64,000 nt of DNA, taken from positions 1,815,717-1,879,716 of the forward strand of contig NC_036465.1 of NCBI RefSeq assembly GCF_002775205.1. Direction: 5' to 3'. Made by a program: the position numbers and the translations under genes. Below are positions 36,401-57,641 of the stretch, piece by piece (positions within the stretch are counted from its first letter, which is position 1; each line of letters opens with the position of its first letter). The DNA is from Xiphophorus maculatus (Eukaryota; Chordata; Actinopteri; Cyprinodontiformes; Poeciliidae). A model generated the notes under the pieces. That model was not told the DNA's origin. It did no database searches and was given only the letters and a program-made list of their open reading frames with translations.

Positions 36401-37851
36401 AGACCTTTGCTCCATGTAGACTTTTTTCCTTCCACTCAACTATCCATTAATATGTCTTAGATAAAGAATACTGCACAGCCAGTTTCTTTAGCAGTGACCT
36501 CTTTTGATGTACTGTTCTTGTGATTACAATCTGAGGTATTAAAATTCCCTTAGTTCAATTTCTAAAGATACACCAGTAGATAACAACCAGATTACACAGA
36601 GAATGTACATCTGATGCAGAACCTTCTTAATATTCATCTTCAACAGAGTTTTGAATTGACTTGAGAATGAGCCTGGTCTTCTATGAAGCGGTAAGTCTAC
36701 TCACGCCCAGAAGTCTTCAACGGTGTCGAACTTGGAGATGAGCCGGAGGTTGGCCTGCCACGTTTTGCTTTTGTCATTTTTGAAGAACCAGAGAGCCCAC
36801 CTGGAAAAACAAGAAGACCCTCAGAGAAGCACGGCTGCATGAAACGACTGCATAAATCTTTATCTGTGCAGCTTTCATGTTGGTTACTGGGCTGAAACCA
36901 GTCATGTTCAAACGATCTGTCATAAATCACAGCAATAGGCAAACAGACCTTTATACCCCGGTCATAAACCTCACAAAGTTGAGGGTTAAAATGAACACCT
37001 TGACTACTTAATAAAAAACTTTTTAAAATTGTGTTTAAACTTATTTGGAAGTAGAGACATGAAAGAAGAACTTGCCTGTTTTGTAAAGGATGTTTGATGT
37101 AACCTTCAGGACTCACAACCTTCTGAAGAGTTTTCTCACAGTTCTCCTTTTCTGAATTAACAGGAACTGAACTCGTCTGTTTGGAGGGAAACAAACGCTT
37201 TAAAAGAAAAAGAAGGAATGGATGGCTAAACTGATGGAAAAATAGATAGATACCAGGACGGGAAACTAGCTTTCAGACTGGCTTCATCTCATGTCAGCCT
37301 CCGTTTCAAATATTAATAAACTCAATATTAAAAAACCCACACATTTCTGGCTGAAAAAAACTTTTGCTTGCCAGAAGTAACGGAACCGAGCTTTAACCCA
37401 ACATCACCAGGAGCAGAACCAGCTGACGTAAACGTTAACGTCCCACTCCAGTCCGGGTTCTCGTTCATTCCAACAGCAACAGTTTGATTCACTGACTCAA
37501 CTGTTCTAAACGGTCCCAATAAATCTATGATGTGGTACCGAATCAAACGTAACTTCGGTGTAAGTTCTGGTAAAAGCAAGTTCGGCAAGCAGTGACTTAA
37601 CCGAACAACTCCATTGAAATTATCTTGTTGGATCCGCGACGCTAACTTCATGTGAAGCTAACGAGCTAGCTGGCAGAGTTTGGACCTTTATCCGCTTCTC
37701 TGGTTCCCGTTCGGAACCGCCGCTAACTTTCCCTTCACTGTATGTGTGTTGAGTGGTGGATAAATTCTCTTTTAAGGCCTGTCACGGCCCACATGGCCCG
37801 CTTCGGCAAACAACAGGGATGTATGGGACTCACCATTACAACGGTCGCCAT
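33451..37851 (-). CDS. eif4e: Eukaryotic translation initiation factor 4E
   Basis: Binds the m7G cap of mRNA in the cytoplasm and recruits eIF4G; inhibited by 4E-BPs. Coding exons, in transcription order: 37,834-37,851; 37,076-37,176; 36,705-36,800; 35,150-35,213; 34,871-34,984; 34,510-34,649; 33,451-33,565. They total 648 bp, or 215 aa (human 217). Cap-stacking Trp54 (KTWQ) and Trp100-Glu101 (EPMWED), the eIF4G/4E-BP-binding Trp71 (VEDFWALYNH) and the MNK-site Ser207 (SGSTTKN) are all present. The N-terminus before HPLQNRW is divergent, as usual. The intron after exon 2 has a GC donor (CAG|GCAAGT); the others are GT-AG. It lies about 1.4 kb upstream of the adh5 3' end, same strand. Teleosts have several eif4e paralogues (eif4ea, eif4eb, eif4e1c), and which one this is was not decided. 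Confidence 0.97.
34140..34227 (+). mobile_element. Retrotransposon 3' tail with (TTATC)n in eif4e intron
   Basis: GAATTTCGTTGTCCTTGTGA, then CAATGACAATAAAG and TTATC repeats, is the typical 3' end of several fish LINE/SINE families, where the tail is a short tandem repeat. It sits in the last eif4e intron, antisense to the gene. No reverse transcriptase is adjacent, so it is a severely 5'-truncated insertion. Confidence 0.6.
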
Positions 37852-37900
37852 CTTCCGGAGTCAATTTTCTGCTTTTTGGCGTGTTAAAATAGTTTCAGGC

Positions 37901-37912
37901 TGCGCATGCGCA
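37901..37912. promoter_or_regulatory. NRF1 palindrome in eif4e promoter
   Basis: TGCGCATGCGCA is a perfect palindromic NRF1 site, 50 bp upstream of the eif4e start codon. Nearby, CCGGAAG (ETS-like) runs into AAGATGGCGAC (YY1-like), which overlaps the ATG at 37,851. This is the arrangement expected of a TATA-less housekeeping promoter. The motifs are read directly; function is inferred. Confidence 0.6.
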
Positions 37913-37929
37913 CTCAGATTTACAGAAAA

Positions 37930-39124
37930 TTAACATGTTCACCTCAAAGGCTCAATCAGAAAAACGATATGCATTGAGAAATTATTCTGCATGGTTTATT
38001 TGAAAAATATTAAATAAATTTAATTAGATTTAAAAAGATACTGTAAATTCACTTCAGTTAAAAAAATATTTAGAGGTAAATTAAATGTGTAACTCAATCT
38101 TCAGAGTTGCAGATGCTCCTGTAGTGGTCAGTAGCACTGCGGTTCTGAAGAAGCCTCTGACTGAAGACACTTTGTTGCTGTGCTAATTAACAATAATCCA
38201 TTAATAAAGAGAAGGGGTTGTTTCCTTTCAGAAAATTATAATTGAATTAATTCCTAACCTCATTTGTTAATATTAGAGAACCAGGAAATGTAACTCAAAT
38301 CACATTTCCTGCAGGGATTAAATTAGAAGAACAGATGGTAAAGATGGGTTAACAAGTTTGACACACTTTATCAATAATTAATGATTTCATTTCTCCGTAA
38401 CCGTCTGGAGTTTTTCAGTTTAATCTTTCAGGACCCTATATTTGTGATGCCTTCGTGAACCCACAGGAAAGCCCAGAACCCATCTACTCCAGAAGTATAT
38501 CTGTTGAATCAAAGGCTGCCAGAAAGGGAGGGCCCATCTGGCAGAACCTGGAGCAAAAGCTGCTTTGGAGAAAGTCACCTGCCTCCAGACTAAATGGTCT
38601 GCACTATTCTGTCTGTTCACTGATACATGGAGTTTTCTGGCAACAGAACAAAGTCGAAATGAGTTTAGTTTTAAGAGAAAGACATGATGAAGATCTTCAA
38701 TCATTCTAAACTTTCAATTTCCTGTTTCACTTTAACAATGAAGTGGATAAATGAGTCTAGTAATGACTAGATCCCATAGTTCATATCAGTGTCAATGTCA
38801 TCTCAAACTAAATGTTATACATCTCATTCTTTTCTATGAAGTAAATGTGTGGGTTGTCTGAGGATCTAACCTGAAAGCTGCAGCTTCAGTTCCTCCATTT
38901 TTGATGCATAACGATAAGGTGCAATTTCTACATTTAATAATGTAAGTTTTCAGTTTCTACATATAGGTGCTCCCAACGCATGGTGTGTGAGCTTCAGGAA
39001 GACTTATCTTTGAATATTAAATACATTTCATTTTAAGAATAGGCACCAAACTTGTTTTTGTCAAGTCAGAAAATGACCATGCATCATTAAAAGACAAATC
39101 AGTCAAAAGTAGCAAGTTAAATGT
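37930..39124. other. eif4e to adh5 intergenic region, no metap1
   Basis: Human METAP1 lies between EIF4E and ADH5. Here the gap is short, and no methionine aminopeptidase exon is seen. Two overlapping opposite-strand frames at 38,420-38,709 match nothing I know and may be transposon debris. Confidence 0.5.
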
Positions 39125-39130
39125 TTTAAT
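39125..39130 (-). terminator. Candidate adh5 polyadenylation signal
   Basis: The minus strand reads ATTAAA about 160 bases past the adh5 stop, in an A/T-rich context. It is the closest standard-variant hexamer noticed; use is unproven. Confidence 0.35.
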
Positions 39131-39291
39131 AAGGTTTTCTAAAAACAGTTCATGATTTAACGGTTCTGCTCTTAAAGAGCTTCTTCTAAACACTGGAATT
39201 TATATCCAAGTAAGTGTGGAGAGGTTAGTGCTGGAACGTATAATGGGATGGAGATTCTTTAAGGCCGGATGTGACAAATGTTTTAGGCAGA

Positions 39292-43507
<4,216 letters not shown>

Positions 43508-43571
43508 GTCCGCTCCTTCTGCAGAGAGGAGGCGGAGGATGCCGAGCAGCCGTAAAGGAGTCAACCTTTCC

Positions 43572-43612
43572 GCCAATCAGAAGCGAGGACGCTCAGCGTG
43601 GGTATGACGTCA
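43572..43612. promoter_or_regulatory. adh5 promoter: inverted CCAAT and palindromic CRE
   Basis: About 65 bp upstream of the adh5 start codon the plus strand has GCCAATCAG (an ATTGG-type CCAAT box on the gene strand). At 43,605-43,612 lies TGACGTCA, a perfect CRE/ATF palindrome, about 100 bp upstream of the ATG. No TATA box noticed. This suggests NF-Y plus CREB/ATF input; the motifs are seen, the function inferred. Confidence 0.5.
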
Positions 43613-43639
43613 GCTTGGTCATAGGAGCGAAAACTGGGT

Positions 43640-44744
43640 CGCAAAATTTATAAATCATCTTTGCCTGTTAATTTAGATTTGACGCAACGAATCTACATAA
43701 ATTTGGACCTGAGCCAAAAGGTAGCCAGAATATGTTTTATGACCATTTAAATTAAAAGCCACCTTTATTTTTTACTGTTACAAAAAAGGAAATCTCTGGG
43801 ATTTACAATATAAAACAAATGGATGAAAATAAAATCTTAACTTTTTTGCTTTACTTCCTTGTGGTTTTGACTGCGCTCCTTTTTGCTCTATATTGTTCAT
43901 TTTGAATTTACTTCTGTTGCCTCCGTTAGTTTCAACATTTCCCATTAAAACAATCCAACTGTACTTGGTGCACACTGAAGAGGTTCCAGGAAGTGAATAT
44001 CCCCAGTTTTATAAAACTGTTTTTAAATAAATGTTCTGCTCTGAGTCTGTTCACCTCTTTATATTCACCTGTTCTGCTTCCAGCAGAGGATTTGATTTCC
44101 TCCCAAATCATTCTGTCCATGGCAGGTGTTTTAATTACCAACTCATGTGAATAATCAATTGTCACACATTATGCAGATAATTACACTAATATTCAAATCA
44201 TGCAACTAAATTGTATATTATCTGTCAACTGTTTTGCACTCTCTTCTATTTATATCTTGTTACCAAATATTACCGATAAGGAAAAATCCCTGCACTTATG
44301 CTTTAAAACCTTCAAAATGTAAAAAAAAAAAAAAAACAGCAGCACACCCCCAGACAGAAAACCTTTTAATCAAGGCCTTTAACAAAAATTCAGTTTATGA
44401 AATATTTCTATTAAAATGTTTCCAGCCAATGCTGAATGAACTTAGATTTCTCTATATTAGAAAAATCACCACATGGAAGTTTTATGAAAGCATTTCCTAG
44501 AATTATTTTTCCCCATCAACACAGAATATTAGAAGAAAAGGGTCAACTCTGTGTCAGAAACAAACACATGAACCTTTTAAATAATGGTAAAAAATATATA
44601 TATAATCCATCAGTCATCCAGACAACAGAGGAAGAAAACTCATCAGTTAAAGTCCTAATGAGTCTGTGAGGCCAGAATCCAGTAGACTGAAAGCTTCTAG
44701 TCGGAGGTTCGATGTGATGTTGACTCCAGGCCAGCAGAGTGCGC
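43640..44744. other. adh5 to gar1 intergenic region and gar1 3' UTR
   Basis: No gene seen. It contains a poly-A run at about 44,321-44,336. The part next to 44,744 should be the gar1 3' untranslated region. Open frames here are short and domain-free. Confidence 0.5.
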
Positions 44745-47301
44745 TCATCTTCCACCTGAACATCAGAACAAACCATGAGGACACCCAGCGACATTCTGAC
44801 ACAGCATGACAAATATTCTGTACAGAGAGAAGTTCTGACCTCTGAATCCCCGTCCTCCTCCTCCTCTCCCCCTGAAGCCTCCTCCACCTCCTCGGCCTCC
44901 TCCAAATCCTCCCCGGCCGCCTCCTCCAAATCCTCCTCCCCTCCCGCCTCTAAAACCGCCTGATAGAAACAAAAACAGGAACTAATCATACATGATGGAC
45001 CTGATTATGTACAAACCCAAGTAGTAGCACCAGTATTCTACAGATGATTGAATGTGACAGACTAGACTAACCTCCACGCCCACCGCCTCTTCCTCCACCT
45101 CTACCCCCTCCTCTCCCGCCCCCCCTCGGTGGTCCCTTTTCTCCTGGAGGTCTTGGCAGGAACCTCTGCAGCGGCAGCAGCTTCATCGGATCGATATAAA
45201 ACTAAAACCGAAGGGATTTAGAATCAGTTCAGTCTGGAAAAGAATCAATCACAGTCTGGAAATGAGTTTTTACCTTCTGCATTTTCTTGAACGAAGATGC
45301 TTTCATGTTTTCAGAAAGCTTTACTGAAAAATACTGCAGGAATCGGTTAAAGAAAGAAACCAATCCTGGATGCAACACCTGAAAATCCTCAGAGGGTTCA
45401 GAGCCTAAAATCATGACAACAGAAAGGATACAAAGTCTCGGAGCTGGCCGAATATCTCGTCCACTTTCCCGATCTGCTCCTTGTTTTCCAAGTAGACCGG
45501 AGCGTTGAAGTAAGGAACTTTGTTTTCCTCCGTCGTACACTTGCACACGATGTCATCTTCACAGGGATGCATGAATTCCCCCAGAGCTGCAGAGACAAAG
45601 TCATTATTACATCAAATTATTAATATCTAAAAACTAGAGACATCTGCACCACAGATTCAGCTACTTGCAGCAGCATTTATGTCCTGGGGAATTATTCACA
45701 TATTTTTTTATTGTTATTTTACATGACAGACCAGAAGATAATGGTGGACAATTTATTAATCAAAAGAAAAATTCATGGTTTGCAATATTTAACAAATAAA
45801 ATCTAAATTGTATGATGTGCAGTTATATTCTTTTCCATAAATACAGTTTCTGTGCATCAACAGCTTAGGATAAATAATAAAGGCTAATGATGAAAATCTA
45901 TGCAGCAGTGAACAAAACATAACAGCTGAAATAAAAAAAAACTTCTGAAATGTTTAGAGTTCTGCAGGTTTTACTAAATCTCTTCAGAAGTTTTCTAACC
46001 TCAAAAACAGTTGAGGTTATTATGCTGCAAGAGAAACTATTTTTTTATTTAATTCAATCTTCTCCAGAACTTGTTGCTCAGATCAGAGCTAGTGAAGTTA
46101 TTGTGACAGTAATCACAACTCTTGTTACAGTTATGGTTACCGTCACAACAACAGTTATGACAACATTGTACTATTGTGATGTAGTGACAAACTTCAGTAT
46201 GGCCACTCCAGGTATTTAGAGATCTGCAGAGACACCAGCACAGTCAGCACACACGTACAACATGTTTCCAGCTGGTTCAAATTGACATGACAGCACCTAC
46301 ACCTGCATCCTCCACCCACTTCCATTTCAGCACCAAGTCAAAGCCAGTCACCTGTTTGTTAGCCTCTACCTGCAGGTTGCCATTTTATCCACTTTTAGTT
46401 CCATTTCAAAACCATTTTATATTTTATGGTCATGAAACAGATTAAATCTCAGAGATATTTTATAGAACATTCCTATGCAAAAGCTTTGGAATATAAATGC
46501 TAATAAAGAATTTATTTTGAATCAGAATCAGCTTTATTGGCCAATTTATGCACAAAAACTGGGAATCTGACTTCAGGTCCCCGTTAGGGCATTCAGGTTT
46601 ACATAGAAATCATCACCTTTCAAAATTTCAAATCTACAAATGATTAACAATCAAAAGCTCAAATAATAGCTGAATTCCGACCCCAAAACCCAGTGGGGTT
46701 AAAAAGGAGGCTTAGTGGATGCATGGAGCAGCAAAAGCAAATGAGGTGAATTAATAGCGCTTAACAACTGATAGTGTTATATTCGTGAATATAACGGCTC
46801 TGCTGCCCGAATATTCAGCTGTTGGCATGAAAATCACAAACATCAGACTTTCACACAGCAACAGTCTTCAGCTGGTGAAGGCTGAAGTCATACAAGACTG
46901 ACTGCTACCAGAAAATCTTCCTGCTCACAACCTCACCATTCACAAGTAACTGAAAATACGTGGATGATACAAGTTAATGTAACTTCCCTTGGCATAAATA
47001 CAATATTATTGAATTCAATTTAAAACCAACCAGAATTAGCCCATAACTTCAGCTTTTAAAACCGTCCTAATGTGCCACCTAATCTCCTGATGAATCAACT
47101 GAACGTTCTTCTGTCTCCGCTGGTTGAATTCATCTTACCCACAACTCGCTCCGGAGGACCGTAGTCCTGCTGTCTGTTGAAGCCGCCTCTTCCACCACCT
47201 CGGCCGAATCCTCCACCGCCTCTGAAGCCCCCACCTCGGTTAAAACCTCCACCTCCTCTGTTAAAACCCCCACCACGTCCACCTCCGCCTCTGAACGACA
47301 T
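44745..47301 (-). CDS. gar1: H/ACA ribonucleoprotein complex subunit 1 (Gar1)
   Basis: Nucleolar and Cajal-body protein of the H/ACA RNP (with dyskerin, Nop10 and Nhp2), which pseudouridylates rRNA and snRNA and is part of telomerase. Coding exons in transcription order: 47,139-47,301; 45,432-45,586; 45,274-45,333; 45,072-45,201; 44,840-44,959; 44,745-44,755. They total 639 bp, or 212 aa (human 217). Layout: N-terminal Gly/Arg-rich domain (about 1-42), Gar1 core from PPERVV through [41 protein letters not shown] and [17 protein letters not shown], then a C-terminal RGG domain (about 135-211). The last exon is only 11 coding bases (ends ...RGGR) and is the least certain join. An acceptor (CTATTTCAG) 14 bases before the ATG suggests a 5' UTR intron. 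Head to head with the adh8-like gene. Confidence 0.95.
46506..46960 (-). mobile_element. Probable non-LTR retrotransposon 3' region in gar1 intron 1
   Basis: The plus strand starts GAATCAGAATCAGCTTTATT, then GGCCAATTTATG, the reverse complement of a well-known teleost LINE 3' tail. Towards 46,850-46,940, words such as CAACAGTCTTCAGC and ACAAGACTGACTGCTACCAG recall the retrotransposon 3' region also seen near 61.5 kb. No coding part is left. It lies in the same orientation as gar1. Confidence 0.5.
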
Positions 47302-47766
47302 TTTCCTTTGAAGGTCTGAAATAGAAAGAAATGAGAAGCAAAGTAAAACACTGGAAGTTGAACTCAGTAGCATCAACACATGAGCTAACAGTATTAGCTC
47401 CTGCTAACTAATTAGCTTCCTCGCGCACACTCACTAAACAACTTTATTAAACTACAAAACATGTTATAGTATCACTTAAAATATAAAAACGAAACATCTA
47501 AAGCATATTTATTAGAACACATACTTGAATTATTAGCTGAGAGCTCTACCGACTCTAATCTCCATGCGACAACACGTGTGACCAGTGGCTGCCGTAAACA
47601 TAACAAAGTGTGTCGGAAAGTGTCGTAAACCTCCTGGGCGTCATCTTTAAAGGAGCAAGCACAATATTTTTCTCTCTTTTGACAGCTGCTGCTGGTGAAG
47701 TGCTAGTTTTTCCAACAGGTTCTTTTCTAATATTTGTTCACTTCCAGGATTACCTTTCACTTAATA
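47302..47766. promoter_or_regulatory. Bidirectional gar1 / adh8-like promoter region
   Basis: The two start codons face away from each other across 465 bp, so both promoters and 5' UTRs must fit here or share elements. A canonical E-box, CACGTG, lies at 47,575-47,580; GAR1-type ribosome biogenesis genes are often MYC/MAX-regulated through such boxes. No TATA box at a convincing distance was noticed for either gene. A shared promoter is inferred from geometry. Confidence 0.5.
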
Positions 47767-54324
<6,558 letters not shown>

Positions 54325-54530
54325 CAGAAGGACACACCAGAACTGAGTCCATCATGAAGAATTCCCTTTACCCTATCTATGGTTTATCCAAGTTTTAGCA
54401 ACAAGTTACCATAAATCCCACTAGGTGGCAGTATTGTATCATAGAAAAAACTTTAACATTTGTCCCTATAATCATCCTATCCCATTTCCATTTATGAAGT
54501 TTCTTTTATTTTATGTTTTTCCTGCAGTTT

Positions 54531-54536
54531 ATTAAA
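54531..54536 (+). terminator. Candidate adh8-like polyadenylation signal
   Basis: ATTAAA about 207 bases after the stop codon, followed by a TG-containing stretch. It is the first standard-variant hexamer seen downstream. Confidence 0.4.
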
Positions 54537-54559
54537 GTCTTGATGCAAACACCACACTC

Positions 54560-55738
54560 TAATGTCTCTCATTTAAAGAAACAAAGCATGTAATTTCTAA
54601 TTCTGCAGCATCTGCAGCAGCGTCGGGGTATATTCTCTATACATCTGTCACAGTTGGCAGCTACAATGACTCTGAAGTTGCTTTGCACCAACTTGGACAG
54701 GAATCTGGGATAAAAGCTGTGGGAACCAAAAGCTGAGGCCGAATTCATCCTCAGCTGTGAGGAATGGCGGCTTCATGTGGTCAGGCTGACCAGATTTCGT
54801 CCTTGGTAATATTATATATATTGAGCGGTTAGGAAAACAGTTGTGGGCTGTCAGGACAGAAGACAAAAGGTTGTTTGGGGAATGCTTTACAGGGAAGAAC
54901 CAAAATGGCTGTCGAAAGAATTTGTTTTATTGAAGGTCTGTTCAGATCAAATTAATGCACTTGGCAGCTAAAATGATTTTCCAAACCTTCTTTTGTAAAA
55001 TTGAAAATAAATTTGTTCTCTTCATCTTTGGTTCCTCTGCTGGTGCCATTAATCACGGACTGCAGTTTAGATGACCTGGTTTTACCTTAAAATGCAAAAC
55101 TAAGGCAAACTTTTAGGAACTGGAGAGCAGAAGCATAGAGATACCGAATCAGCGGAAGGAAGAGCGAGCGAGACGAGTCCAGGCAGCGACGGGGACCATC
55201 GTGTCGGACATGCTCACGGATTTCTGCTGCTTTTTCCCATCCATATGACTGAACCACTGACTCTTTTATGGGAAAAAATATCCAAAAGGAAAATTCATGA
55301 GTCCCGTTTGGGTTTTTTTAATCCATGTATCTGAATTGTCACAAAAGTTCTTCTGATTCAGAGGACACACAATGTTTCTGCAACTTTATCCACATATTGC
55401 CAATGAAACAGAAAAAGGAAAAGCTTGACACTTAAATTTCATGTTTGCATATTTCTACACTTTCTTTTTATTAAGAAATGAGAATATTTATCAATAACAG
55501 CGTTAGATTGAGTAAATACACACTTAAATAGAAGTGTTTGGTTGAAAAAGGTCATAAGTGTTGCCTTGTATTTCACAACATCTAGATTTCAATAAAGTTG
55601 TTTTATTAATAAGTATGAGGTGTGAAATCTTAAATCTTAAAAAAATTAATTAATTTAGCTGAAATTTTCAACTATTGAGAGCAATACCACAGAAATAATA
55701 TTCAAAACTGCTCATCATTCTTAAATATTTTTTTTTCA
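54560..55738. other. Non-coding stretch with a small GC-rich island
   Basis: No gene recognised. At about 55,137-55,255 there is a locally CpG-rich, exon-like patch (AGCGAGCGAGACGAG followed by CAGCGACGGGGACC). It contains an ATG with only 12 codons before a stop. It could be a first exon of an unseen transcript or a conserved element; neither can be shown here. Confidence 0.35.
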
Positions 55739-56340
55739 TTACAACCACAAGCTCTGATATTTACACAAGTAATTTATCTACACTAGAACATGTATTTTAT
55801 TGTGATTTTGTGGAATGGAGCAACACAAAGTATTGCAAAATTATGAAGTGATTGGAAAAAAATTAAAGCATTTTTACAAATAAAATTGCAAACATGGATT
55901 CATCGTCTTGAGTTGAGACTTTTTAGGATCAACTTTGACTTCAGGTTCAGCTGCGGCTCTGGTTGTCTTTGTTCCTATCAACTGTAATCATCTACAGGCT
56001 GGAACGTTTCACTTTCTTCTTCCCAAAACAGCTCAAGCTCCATCAGATGGAGATTATCTGAGACAAGCCTTGCCACAGCTCCCCAGATAAATTTAGGTGT
56101 GGACTTTGACTAGGCCATATGTACTCAGGACTTTGCTTTGATCTAAACCATCCCATAATAATATATCTCACTATATGTTCACAGTGTTTTTCATGCTGGA
56201 AGCTGAACCTCTACTTCAGTCTCAGGTCTTCTGAAGCCTGGTTTTCTTCCAGGATTCATCCCCACAGCATAATGCTGCCATCACTATGTTCCGCTGTGGG
56301 AATGGTGTATTCACTGCACTGTGAAGTGAGGGGGTTGTAA
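55739..56340 (-). mobile_element. Tc1/mariner element remnant
   Basis: The plus strand starts with ATTACAACCACAAGC and passes AACACAAAGTATTGCAAAAT, the long terminal region of a common teleost Tc1-like family. It continues into GTGGACTTTGACTAGGCCAT and GATCTAAACCATCCCATAAT, which is transposase sequence on the minus strand. CCCCACAGCATAATGCTGCC near the end is also transposase. Stops and indels interrupt all frames; the far end is missing. Confidence 0.7.
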
Positions 56341-56632
56341 GTTGTCCTCCACAAAGACATTGAGATTTAGGCCAAAAAGTTAAATGTTGGTCTCGTGAGA
56401 TTTGAGTGACTTGCCAAAAACTTAAAACTTGATTTTTTTCAAAAGGCTTCAGGTTTTTGTTAGGAATAAATATCTATCATTTTCTTCTTCCTTATCTGGT
56501 GTTGTCTTATCACATAAAATTTTAATTGAATTCATTAAATTTGTGGTTGAAACGTGGCACATTGTAAAACAAAAACATTCAAGAGGTTTATTTTTATTCT
56601 ACCAAAGAGTTTGTTTCTAGTAAGGAATGACA

Positions 56633-56890
56633 TTATATAAAAGGAGAAACAATTTGGAAATAGCATTTTATTAATTTGAACATTATTTTTGCCTCAGTAT
56701 TGAATGGAAAATCTGCGTAGGGAATACAGTAATCAAACCCTTTGCTTTTCCGCTTTTTGTATGTTTCCGCTGGTATTTTAAGCTTTATGTCCTTGGGGTT
56801 GAAAGGCCTCAATTCCATCACCCTAATCTTTAGCTCCCTGCTTAGATTCTCTATCAGATTCAAGTCTGGACTCGGATTCGGCTGCTACTT
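56633..56890 (-). mobile_element. Tc1/mariner transposase C-terminal fragment
   Basis: The minus-strand frame begins SPDLNLIENLSRELKIRV, including the third catalytic acidic residue (Glu in NLIENL) of a Tc1 transposase. It continues with FNPKDI and KIPAETYKKR-like C-terminal words. Relative to the 55.7-56.3 kb copy its order is wrong for one element, so it is a separate insertion or a rearranged piece. Confidence 0.7.
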
Positions 56891-57596
56891 CCAGCCAGAA
56901 GAAAGACGCAGGTTAAATTAAGAGATTACTTCAAACTTAAACCTCCCAGGGGTGTGAATCATTTGGGCTTAACTGTATGAATATTTTCTCATTGTACAGT
57001 AAACCTGCTTTTTAATCTGGAATTAGTGTCATCCTGATTCGATTTAGTTCTACATGAAATTTCATTTAAAAGTGGTTTCTCTGCAGCAGAAACCCAAGAA
57101 GGAAGTATCGTGAGTTTTAAATGAACAACAAATTTATATTTGAGAAGCTTTATGGGATGTTAGCTCAGCTTCAATGTTCTGGCTCTTCCTCAGTAACACC
57201 AACCACCAAACAAGTATGGAGAGGGACAGGTGTATTTGCTGGAGAGTAATATTAACATTGGATTTTTCTCTGTAATGGTTTCAACCAGGAACTATTTTAA
57301 AGATTTTTTTATGAGTATGTGACATGAATGTTTTCAGTCTTCTCTTCTGCAGATCAACATTGCAACAAGAAAATTAGTCTGACCTGTATTATCTGTCAAC
57401 TGATTAAACAGAGCCGTAACTGCAATGAAAATGTTTTTTCCCCTGTTAAATGTTATTATAGAGGTCATGTTTGGTTGCACTATATTTTTACAATCTTCCA
57501 CAGTGGCAGAATTTCTTGAAAAAATATGCTTAATTCTTCAAAAATAGAAAGCAAAGGTTTCAGCTGCAGGTCAAACGTTTGTAATAGTTTTTTTTA
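56891..57596. other. Non-coding stretch, nothing identified
   Basis: Ordinary AT-rich DNA without a recognisable gene, RNA or complete repeat. Confidence 0.45.
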
Positions 57597-57641
57597 GGGC
57601 CAGCCCAAAGCACAAGCAAACTAAGTGGCTGCCTGGGACTC
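57597..57641 (+). mobile_element. Relict end of the 62.4-kb hAT family
   Basis: GGGCCAGCCCAAAGCACAAG, then CAAACTAAG and a short diverged stretch, resembles the first 45 bases of the hAT element at 62,438. No opposite terminus or target duplication was found, so this is a broken end only. Confidence 0.6.

Noticed and set aside
36697-37194. 165-codon frame on minus
   Set aside because: It is eif4e exon 2 read through the GC-AG intron and out of frame into exon 3; the spliced eIF4E protein explains the real coding parts.
37930-39290. Search for metap1 between eif4e and adh5
   Set aside because: No aminopeptidase motif or splice-consistent exon was found; the gene is absent from this interval.
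44543-44989. 148-codon acidic frame and opposite Ser-rich frame
   Set aside because: Alternative-frame and antisense shadows of the gar1 RGG exon; the glycine-arginine frame fits Gar1 and the splice sites.
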